Positions 50,956-57,867 of a DNA stretch of 64,000 nt are shown in pieces; position 1 is the stretch's first letter, and every line of letters starts with the position of its first letter. The notes under the pieces were generated by a model. That model saw only the letters and a program-made list of their open reading frames with translations, was not told the DNA's origin and searched no databases. Location: assembly GCA_035295125.1 (NCBI GenBank), contig DATGJP010000018.1, positions 1 to 64,000 of the forward strand, given 5' to 3'. The position numbers were made by a program, and so were the translations under genes. The stretch is from JAICMB01 sp035295125. Lineage in GTDB: Bacteria; Acidobacteriota; Terriglobia; Bryobacterales; Bryobacteraceae.

Positions 50956-52026
50956 ATGAACGAGCACAAAATTTTCCATCTGAAAGCCGTAAAGTCGGAT
51001 CAGGGTATCATTTCGGGCGAATTTGAGACACGGCACAACGGGCCGGGGACGGTCTCGAGCGGCAAGCTGGCTGACGGCACGCCGGACGGTGGAGGGCAAT
51101 CCTTTGGGCTCTATCAATTTACGAGCCAGGATCTGGATAAAAATGGCAAGCCCGTGAAGAACGGCGGCACCGTCGGGCGATTCGTCAACAGTAAGGAGGG
51201 TGAACCCTGGCGCAAGGAATTTAAGGACGCACACGGCAAGGACCTGGATCCACAAAGTAAGGAGTTCAAGGCTAAGTGGCAGGAGATCGCGAAAAGGGAC
51301 CCCGAGACGTTCGCGCAGGCGCAACAGGCATTCACGGGTAGGAATTATTACTATCCGCAAGCCGACCGCCTGACCAAAATCGGCGTGGACATGGAACACA
51401 GGTCCGTTACACTTCAGAACGTCGTATGGTCCACGTCGGTGCAGCACGGCGCCGGCAACCCGATCATGGGCAACGCGATTGAAAAGAAAGCCCATGACCT
51501 GCACAAGAAACCGGCCGATATGACCGACGGGGAATGCATTGACGCAATTTACGATGCCCGCGTCGAACACAACCCACGCGACAGACGCCGATACCGCGAG
51601 GAGCACCAATACGCCAAGAACATGCTGCGCTATGAGCAGGAGGAGGCGCAAAGCAGTCTCCAGGCTGAGCAGCACGGACTTGCACCGGTGCCTCCGCACC
51701 TCTCTGACGGAATGTCGCGGCAAGCGCAGACCGGTCAACCGGCGCAATCGTCACTACAAGCGCAGCCGGGGGAGGCAATGGGCGGACTCGTGCCGGTTCC
51801 CGAAGATCTCGCAAGACAGGCGATTCAGCAAATCGTGTCGCCCTCTGGCCAGAAGCAGCAAGCCGGGGTACAGAAAGATCAGCAGGGAGCGCAAGGCGAC
51901 GAAGAGGGGGCGCAAGACGAGCGGGATGAACTAGGCGGTCACAAGAAGAGCAAAGTGAAATCGAAGCAGAAGAAGACCGCGGCCGACTACAATCCGGTGA
52001 TCGCTCCTAAGGCAGGGGGCTTGTAA
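50956..52026 (+). CDS. Lysozyme-like (phage tail hydrolase-like) protein with Gln-rich tail
   Basis: 356 residues, ribosome site AAAGGAGAAAGG. The N-terminal domain has the pattern SGEFETRHNGPGTVSSG, then GGGQSFGLYQFTS, reminiscent of cell-wall hydrolases of phage-tail and secretion-spike origin (ES...SSG...G-x-S-Y/F-G-x-Y-Q), with Glu22 and Glu24 as possible catalytic residues, and further YYYPQADRLTKIGVD and LQNVVWSTSVQHG in the usual order. Residues about 215-320 are low-complexity (Gln/Ala/Gly), and the tail is Lys-rich (KKSKVKSKQKK). No signal peptide, so export would need a dedicated route. Family assignment by pattern only. It closes the cluster before a strong hairpin. Confidence 0.55.
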   Translation: MNEHKIFHLKAVKSDQGIISGEFETRHNGPGTVSSGKLADGTPDGGGQSFGLYQFTSQDLDKNGKPVKNGGTVGRFVNSKEGEPWRKEFKDAHGKDLDPQSKEFKAKWQEIAKRDPETFAQAQQAFTGRNYYYPQADRLTKIGVDMEHRSVTLQNVVWSTSVQHGAGNPIMGNAIEKKAHDLHKKPADMTDGECIDAIYDARVEHNPRDRRRYREEHQYAKNMLRYEQEEAQSSLQAEQHGLAPVPPHLSDGMSRQAQTGQPAQSSLQAQPGEAMGGLVPVPEDLARQAIQQIVSPSGQKQQAGVQKDQQGAQGDEEGAQDERDELGGHKKSKVKSKQKKTAADYNPVIAPKAGGL

Positions 52027-52034
52027 TCTCTGTG

Positions 52035-52070
52035 GTTGCGGGCGTCGGGCCACCACGCCCGCAACTCTTG
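52035..52070 (+). terminator. Hairpin terminator of the kinase-to-lysozyme cluster
   Basis: GTTGCGGGCGT (52035-52045) and ACGCCCGCAAC (52055-52065) form a perfect 11-bp stem with a 9-nt loop, 9 nt after the last stop. The following TCTTGTTG is only moderately T-rich, so termination may be imperfect or factor-assisted. It marks the 3' boundary of the sixteen-gene cluster. Confidence 0.7.
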
Positions 52071-52283
52071 TTGCGCAACCACGGCGATTCTGGGACTCGC
52101 TTATGGTGCGCACCGGCATTTCTCGACACCATGCGGATTGCTTTGCGCGCCGAAAGATCAACCGATCACATCCATGGCATCCAGGCTGGCATGGACCGGC
52201 TCTTTTGGGTTCAGCCGCCGCACGCGATCCCACGGTAGGGATAGGTAAGCTGCGCGTTAACAGAGTTAGTGATTGGCATGGAC

Positions 52284-53135
52284 TCAAGCCTGACCCGTCA
52301 ATGCCTGTGACAGCAAGACTATGCCAATTGCGATGAGACCGCCATAGACGTAGCGCACGAACCGGTGATCACCCATGCGGCGGTTGATCACCCGCCCGAC
52401 CAGCGTCGCCAGTATCACAAACGGCAATGACAACAGATAGAACTGATTGACCGCCGGTGTCCAGAGACCTGCAAGCCAATAACCCCACATTCCAACGAGG
52501 CTCGCCGGAAGAAAGTATCCCTGCAAAGTCGCCCGAAAGTGCTGCGGCGACCACTGGCGGAGCGAACCATAGATCACGAGTGGAGGGCCATTCATGCCGT
52601 AAGCGCCACCCATCACGCCCGCACTGAATCCGAACAGCCAGGCGAACCTGTCATCCCTCAATTCCCCGTGCTTACCGCCGAGCAACGAGTACCCAGAGAA
52701 GACGATAATTAAAGCCGCTAGTACCCCTTTGACTACAGGTCCCGCGCCGACCCTCAGAAGTATCAGACCCAGAGGAATGCCCAGCATCGTCGGCAGCACC
52801 AGCCGGATCGCGCTGCGGGTGTGAACGCTGCGCCAGTCCTGCACGACCACAATTAACGCAACCGTGATAGAGACCATCACGGCAATCGGCGCCGCCACCT
52901 GGATGGGTAGCAGGAGCGCGAGTAATGGCACAGCGACGAGCGCTTCGCCGAATCCGAACGACGAGCGAATGAGAGTTGCCAGAAAGAGAACGCCCGGCAC
53001 CAGAATCAATGCTGGTCCCGAAATCATGCTTTTCCAGCGTATCGCGGAATCGCCGACGTCCCCGCTGGCGACAAATGCGAAGCCCTCGTCCGTCTGTGAT
53101 GACGCATGGATATGGTCTTGATTGCTGGTTGACAT
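52284..53135 (-). CDS. TauE/SafE-family membrane permease
   Basis: 283 residues. After a polar N-terminal stretch of about 35 residues come about eight TM helices (ALILVPGVLFLATLIR, VAAPIAVMVSITVALIVVV, GVLAALIIVFSGYSLLG, QFYLLSLPFVILATLVGRVI), with the family motif GFGEALVAVPLLAL in TM1-2 and GGAYGMNGPPLVIYG repeated in the second half. Members export or import sulfite, sulfoacetate or related organic anions; the substrate is not predictable. It is divergent from the PadR gene and its ribosome site AGAAAGG lies in one arm of the shared palindrome (53139-53172), so PadR probably controls it too. Confidence 0.88.
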   Translation of the reverse strand: MSTSNQDHIHASSQTDEGFAFVASGDVGDSAIRWKSMISGPALILVPGVLFLATLIRSSFGFGEALVAVPLLALLLPIQVAAPIAVMVSITVALIVVVQDWRSVHTRSAIRLVLPTMLGIPLGLILLRVGAGPVVKGVLAALIIVFSGYSLLGGKHGELRDDRFAWLFGFSAGVMGGAYGMNGPPLVIYGSLRQWSPQHFRATLQGYFLPASLVGMWGYWLAGLWTPAVNQFYLLSLPFVILATLVGRVINRRMGDHRFVRYVYGGLIAIGIVLLSQALTGQA

Positions 53136-53157
53136 GATTACCTTTCTGTTCTATATA
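53129..53157 (+). promoter_or_regulatory. Promoter of the PadR gene
   Basis: TTGACA (53129-53134) and TATATA (53152-53157) are separated by 17 nt, a consensus-like housekeeping promoter. The -35 box overlaps the start codon of the divergent TauE-like gene. The -10 box lies at the centre of the palindrome at 53139-53172, so a dimer bound there would block RNA polymerase. Confidence 0.7.
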
Positions 53158-53172
53158 TAGTTCAGAAAGGTA
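53139..53172. promoter_or_regulatory. 34-bp palindrome, probable PadR operator
   Basis: The arms TACCTTTCTG (53139-53148) and CAGAAAGGTA (53163-53172) are exact inverted copies, around a self-complementary CTATATATAG core (53151-53160); only two TT/TT positions break symmetry. Each arm contains an AGAAAGG ribosome-site sequence, one for the PadR gene on plus, one for the TauE gene on minus. It therefore covers promoter core and both ribosome sites. Confidence 0.7.
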
Positions 53173-53180
53173 TTCTCTAC

Positions 53181-53519
53181 TTGGGCAACAATACCTCGAA
53201 CCCCGATCTTCTCCCGGGAACTTTGTACATGATGATCCTCAGGACCCTCAACCAGGGCCCGCTGCATGGTTACGCCATCGCCAAGCACATTCACGACTGG
53301 TCCAAAGGAGATCTCGTAATCGAGGATGGCTCACTTTACCCCGCCCTGAATCGGATGCTGCTTAAAGGGTGGCTAAAGGCCGAATGGGGCATCACGGAGA
53401 ACAACCGGAAGGCACGTTTCTACAAACTGACCCCCGTAGGGAGAAAGCAACTGGAAGCCGAGTCGAGCGCCTTCGACAAAATGATACGGGCCATTCAGTT
53501 GGTGATGCGGACATCCTAA
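53181..53519 (+). CDS. PadR-family transcriptional regulator
   Basis: 112 residues, TTG start 10 nt after AAAGG. The winged helix-turn-helix has the family pattern LPGTLYMMILRTLNQGPLHG, then YAIAKHIHDWSKGDLVIEDG, SLYPALNRMLLKGWL and ARFYKLTPVGRKQL, and a C-terminal dimerisation helix. This short form is the one found next to orphan permeases in Acidobacteriota. It likely represses its own gene and the permease that begins 2 nt after its stop, and perhaps the divergent TauE gene, via the palindrome at 53139-53172. Confidence 0.92.
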   Translation: MGNNTSNPDLLPGTLYMMILRTLNQGPLHGYAIAKHIHDWSKGDLVIEDGSLYPALNRMLLKGWLKAEWGITENNRKARFYKLTPVGRKQLEAESSAFDKMIRAIQLVMRTS

Positions 53520-53521
53520 AT

Positions 53522-56227
53522 ATGTTCTGGCGGAATCTTCTGCACCGCAATCGCATGGATCGGGAATGGCGTGAGGAAATGGAGTCGCATATTCAGATGC
53601 TGACCGACTCCTTTCTGGTGCAGGGTCTCAAACCGCGGGAGGCGCGCTCCGCCGCATTGAAACAGGCAGGTAATCTGACGGCGCGACGCGAGGAGATTTA
53701 TAGCATGAATGGTATCCAGTGGCTCGATTCCATTGCGAGCGATCTGCGCTATGCCCTGCGCGGCTTGCGAAACCAGCCGTCCTTCACCGCCGTCGCCGTT
53801 TTGACGGTCGCACTAGGAATCGGCGCGAATACCGCGGTCTTCAGCGTCGTCAATAGTGTCCTATTAAAGCCTCTCCCTTATCCCGACGCAGAGGAACTTG
53901 TGAACCTGGGACAAATCGCGCCCGGGGCGGGCGGCCTCATTAGCAGCCACGGCCTGCCACTCTCCACCTCGATGTATTTCACTTACACCGAACAAAACCG
54001 GTCATTTCAATCCATGGGCGTCTGGATATCGCGCCCTGTCAGCGTCACCGGGTTGGGCGAGCCCGAACAGGTATTCGCGGACGTTATCAGCGATGGAATG
54101 CTCCAGGCGCTCGCCGTGCAGCCGGAGATTGGACGGCCGCTTACGGCAGCAGATCAGGCCCCTGGCGCGAGCGGAACGGTGCTCCTGAGCTACGGCTACT
54201 GGCAGCGCCGGTTTGGTGGCGATCGGTCGGTGATCGGCCGAAAGATTCTCGTCGACGCCGTTCCTCGCGAGATTGTCGGCGTCATGCCAACCAGCTTTCG
54301 CATCGCAGACACGCCGGCCGATCTCATCCTTCCCCTACAACTGGACCGCAGACAGGCAATTTTGGAAGGATTTTACCTGAAATCAGTCGCGCGCCTGAAG
54401 CCCGGAGTCTCGATCGACCGCGCCAACGCCGATATTGCAAGGCTTCTTCCCATCTGGGTGCACTCCTGGGCCTCGACTCCAGCAGGCACTCCAGGCGACG
54501 GGGGCCTTGCGGAGAAACTCTTTCTTTCCTCCTGGCGGATCGGCCCGAACATTCGGCCGTTGCGGGAAAGCGTTGTGGGCAACGTTCGAAGCGTGCTGTG
54601 GGTGGTGATGGGCACGCTCGCGATGGTGATGTTGATCGCCTGCGCTAACGTTGCGAATCTTCTTCTGGTGCGCATAGAAGCGCGGCAATCGGAGCTTGCT
54701 GTGCGAGCGGCTCTGGGTGCGGGTTGGACCCGGATTGTTCGCCAGCTTCTGGTGGAGAGCCTGTTGCTAGGCGGCGCCGGAGGCGCGCTGGGCCTCGCCA
54801 TTGCGTACGGAGGCTTGCGGGTGCTGGTCCGAAATGGCCCCTCGAATCTTCCGCGCCTGAGTGAGATCGGGCTGGATTCACACGTCCTTGCGTTCACGGC
54901 AATCGTTTCGCTGGTCTCCAGCCTGTTCTTTGGCCTTATTCCGGCGTTGCGCTACGGGCGGAACGTTTCCCTCAGCGTTCGGGCGAGCGGACGAACGATG
55001 AGCCAATCCCGGGAACGTCATCGCGCAAGAAGCACGCTCGTGGTGGTACAGGTATCTCTCGCGTTAGTGCTCCTGATCTGTTCCGGTCTGATGATTCGAA
55101 CCTTTCAGGCGATGCGCAGTGTTCGTCCAGGCTTCGAACAGCCCGATCAGGTGCAGACGTTTCGGGTAGTGCTGCCGCAGACTCTCATCCCTAAAGACGA
55201 ACAAGTGACGCGAACGGAGCAGGCAATCGCCGAAAAGCTGGCGGCGATCCCCGGCGTTACCTCCGTGGGATTTGCGAGCGCGTTGCCGATGGATAGCGCG
55301 CCTCCCAATTGGGATGGAATCCTCAAGGAAGGTCAGAGCTATGCGCAGGGTAATCATCCCGTCATGCGCCTCTATGTGAATGTCGCGCCTGGTCTGTTCG
55401 GCTCGCTCGGCACGACGCTGAAGGCCGGGCGCGATTTGACCTGGACCGATATCTACGCCGGCCGCAAATTCGTGCTGGTTTCCGAAAATCTGGCTCACGA
55501 GATGTGGGGCTCGGCGCAAGCCGCCGTCGGCAAGCGTGTACGCGCCGGCGATAATGACGTCTGGCGCGAGGTTGTGGGCGTGGTCGAAGACGTCCGGTAC
55601 TTTGGTTCTCATGAATCGGCGCCGGCAATTGTGTACTGGCCGATCTTTGGGCAACTGCACTATGCGCCGATCACAGTGGCCGCAAGGGCCGTGGCCTTCA
55701 CCATTCGGACGAATCGCGCGGGAACCGGGGCGCTCCTGAACGAAATTCGCGAAGCCGTGTGGTCGGTGAACGCTGCGCTGGCAGTCGCGAATCCCGAGAC
55801 ACTGCGCGAAACTGTTGACCATTCCATGGCTCGCACATCTTTCACGCTGGTAATGCTGGCCATCGCCGGCGCGATGGCACTGCTTCTGGGCTTGATCGGA
55901 ATCTACGGTGTGATCGCATATGCCGTATCGCAGCGAACGCGCGAGATCGGCATCCGCCTTGCCCTAGGCGCCCGGCCCGCTGACGTCCGGCAGATGTTTG
56001 TCCGCTACGGCCTGAGCCTTTGTGCGATCGGCATCACGATCGGCGTAGTTGCTGCTTCAGTACTGACCCGCGTGATGAAGTCGCTGCTGTTCGGCGTGAC
56101 CCCCATGGATCCAATGACTTTTGCGGCTGTGCCTTTCATGCTGTTGGCCGCCACGCTCGCCGCGTCTTACCTACCCGCCAAGAGGGTGTCAGCGGTGGAT
56201 CCCCTGAAGAGTCTCAAGGCTGAGTAA
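53522..56227 (+). CDS. Orphan MacB/FtsX-type permease with N-terminal prefix domain (ADOP family)
   Basis: 901 residues from ATG 53522, 2 nt after the PadR stop; a longer frame from 53369 runs through the PadR gene and is rejected. An N-terminal prefix of about 75 residues (MDREWREEMESHIQMLTDSF, GLKPREARSAALKQAGN) precedes TM1 (QPSFTAVAVLTVALGIGANT), a MacB core, three TM FtsX domain (VMGTLAMVMLIACANVANLL), second MacB core and second FtsX domain (LLGLIGIYGVIAYAVSQRTR, EIGIRLALGA). No ATPase is present. The PadR-permease pair is a common arrangement in this phylum. Substrate unknown. Confidence 0.9.
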   Translation: MFWRNLLHRNRMDREWREEMESHIQMLTDSFLVQGLKPREARSAALKQAGNLTARREEIYSMNGIQWLDSIASDLRYALRGLRNQPSFTAVAVLTVALGIGANTAVFSVVNSVLLKPLPYPDAEELVNLGQIAPGAGGLISSHGLPLSTSMYFTYTEQNRSFQSMGVWISRPVSVTGLGEPEQVFADVISDGMLQALAVQPEIGRPLTAADQAPGASGTVLLSYGYWQRRFGGDRSVIGRKILVDAVPREIVGVMPTSFRIADTPADLILPLQLDRRQAILEGFYLKSVARLKPGVSIDRANADIARLLPIWVHSWASTPAGTPGDGGLAEKLFLSSWRIGPNIRPLRESVVGNVRSVLWVVMGTLAMVMLIACANVANLLLVRIEARQSELAVRAALGAGWTRIVRQLLVESLLLGGAGGALGLAIAYGGLRVLVRNGPSNLPRLSEIGLDSHVLAFTAIVSLVSSLFFGLIPALRYGRNVSLSVRASGRTMSQSRERHRARSTLVVVQVSLALVLLICSGLMIRTFQAMRSVRPGFEQPDQVQTFRVVLPQTLIPKDEQVTRTEQAIAEKLAAIPGVTSVGFASALPMDSAPPNWDGILKEGQSYAQGNHPVMRLYVNVAPGLFGSLGTTLKAGRDLTWTDIYAGRKFVLVSENLAHEMWGSAQAAVGKRVRAGDNDVWREVVGVVEDVRYFGSHESAPAIVYWPIFGQLHYAPITVAARAVAFTIRTNRAGTGALLNEIREAVWSVNAALAVANPETLRETVDHSMARTSFTLVMLAIAGAMALLLGLIGIYGVIAYAVSQRTREIGIRLALGARPADVRQMFVRYGLSLCAIGITIGVVAASVLTRVMKSLLFGVTPMDPMTFAAVPFMLLAATLAASYLPAKRVSAVDPLKSLKAE

Positions 56228-56289
56228 TCTCAGCGTTCGCGGATCCTCGGCGATGCAGCATGTCAGAAGAGATGGAGGAGAGCAGCGAT

Positions 56290-57852
56290 TCAGATCCCCG
56301 TCACATCCTTGCGCCTCTTCACGATGTAAACGAGGCGCAGACTCTGCCGGCCGAAAGGCGCCAGGCGTACGTCCCAAGTTACAAAGCCATTTTCGTCCGG
56401 CGACTTGCCCTCCGAGGTCTCCTTTGGGTCAACCCCAATCTCCACCTGTTCGATCTCGCTCACCGGCACGCGCTCCGTCACTTTGACCGTCAACTCGTCC
56501 GCACCGATGTTGCTCAATCGCAGCGCCACGGTTCGCCGGCTGGTTAGCATGTTCCCCATTAATCCGGATTCCTGGTCCACCCGGTCCACTTCCCGATGAA
56601 CGCGAAGAGCGGCTTCCGGCTCCCAACCCAGGGCGAATCGCTCGTTAGGTGCCGCGATTGAAACCTGTGTCCGGCCGATGAACCCTCCGTCGCCCAGCAG
56701 GTCCACGGGTCCGGCGAGTAGCGGCAGAGAACCGGTATTCGTCTGCACGGTCTTCCAACTCGCGGCGGTGGAGAGTTCGGGCATCAGAACCCGCTCCAAC
56801 TCCGCGTCCGCTTCGAAATTCCCGTAGGGTACGCGATAAGGCCGTCCATCCGAAGGAATATCCGCTTTGAGGGAAGCAGCTATCGACAGAACGTCACCGC
56901 CATCGTCAATACCCGGAAGTTCGCCCGTCGCCGTTTCAGTCGCAGTGCCCAGGCCGGTGGTCTGGACTTCCTGACCGCGCGTCTGCACGTTCAAGACCGG
57001 CGATTTCGCCCGCGCCTCAACTACGTCGCTCTCGAGTTGAGGAGGCACAACGCCGAGTGACGGCCGCTCGGTCGAAAAACGAAGCGTGACGTCCTTCCAG
57101 TCCTCGCCCGTGTTCTGCCAGACGCACGCGTCGGATTGAAAGAGGACACGCGTTTTAGGCGCGCGAATTCGTTCGGCCGTATGCCAGGGTCTCCAACAGA
57201 CCCCTGGCACGATATATGAGAACTCGATCTCGCAAGTTGCCGGCGCGTCCGTCCGAACGTCCGCCTCGAGCCTGGCGCCGATGGTCGTGGCCGGAGTCCT
57301 GGCTAGCGCCATGCGTCGCTCCAAGTCGCGCACATCCCGCTCTTGCTCGGCAATCCTCGACCTCAGTGCGGCTTCCTCAGAACGTGCCGTATGACTATCC
57401 TTAATGTCTTGGTCGATGAAAGTTGCTGCCTCAACGCGGGAATCGCGATTCCACGCGGCATCCTGCTCCAGTTCCTTGAGTGCCAGATCCTCGATTCGGT
57501 CGAGGCTCTTCATCCGCGATTCGAGCAGAGCCAGGTCTCGCTCGGACGTCCTCAGGTCCTGCTCGGCGTGCTGCAACGACTTTTCCAACTCTTGCACCTG
57601 GTCCGGGCGTTGCTCCCGGAGCGCCTTACAAAACCGGACGATCCGTACATCGCACACGGTAGCGTCACTTGGGTGAAGTATGCGGGCAGAAAGAGTCCGA
57701 TTAGACAGGACCGGAGCCACATCGGGGACCTCTATGTGCGTGGCGCCCTTCGGAAGCCGAACTGAGCCGCGTCGAATCACGCGCGCCCGGTCTTCGAGCA
57801 CCATCACCTCAACCGGTGGCGCTTCCATTTTTACAATCGGAATCTCAGACAT
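56290..57852 (-). CDS. MuiA-like protein (DUF4139), shorter paralogue
   Basis: 520 residues. An N-terminal DUF4140-like beta domain (VEVMVLEDRARVIRRGSVRL, about 12-75), a coiled coil (about 85-185, EKSLQHAEQDLRTSERDLAL) and a DUF4139 beta-rich domain (IVPGVCWRPWH to the C terminus, with TGEDWKDVTLRFST and RVPVSEIEQVEIGV). There is no signal peptide, unlike many MuiA proteins that are exported. The family was first noted as a mucoidy inhibitor, but a biochemical role is not established. It lies 15 nt after the next gene's stop on the same strand and ends 62 nt from the convergent permease. Confidence 0.85.
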   Translation of the reverse strand: MSEIPIVKMEAPPVEVMVLEDRARVIRRGSVRLPKGATHIEVPDVAPVLSNRTLSARILHPSDATVCDVRIVRFCKALREQRPDQVQELEKSLQHAEQDLRTSERDLALLESRMKSLDRIEDLALKELEQDAAWNRDSRVEAATFIDQDIKDSHTARSEEAALRSRIAEQERDVRDLERRMALARTPATTIGARLEADVRTDAPATCEIEFSYIVPGVCWRPWHTAERIRAPKTRVLFQSDACVWQNTGEDWKDVTLRFSTERPSLGVVPPQLESDVVEARAKSPVLNVQTRGQEVQTTGLGTATETATGELPGIDDGGDVLSIAASLKADIPSDGRPYRVPYGNFEADAELERVLMPELSTAASWKTVQTNTGSLPLLAGPVDLLGDGGFIGRTQVSIAAPNERFALGWEPEAALRVHREVDRVDQESGLMGNMLTSRRTVALRLSNIGADELTVKVTERVPVSEIEQVEIGVDPKETSEGKSPDENGFVTWDVRLAPFGRQSLRLVYIVKRRKDVTGI

Positions 57853-57867
57853 CGGGGCTCCTCCGGT

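Noticed and set aside
36003..52026. Type VI secretion or contractile-injection system reading of the ClpA-like and lysozyme-like genes
   Set aside because: No sheath, tube, VgrG, baseplate or TssJLM-type genes are present, and the unfoldase is closer to ClpA/C than ClpV by eye.
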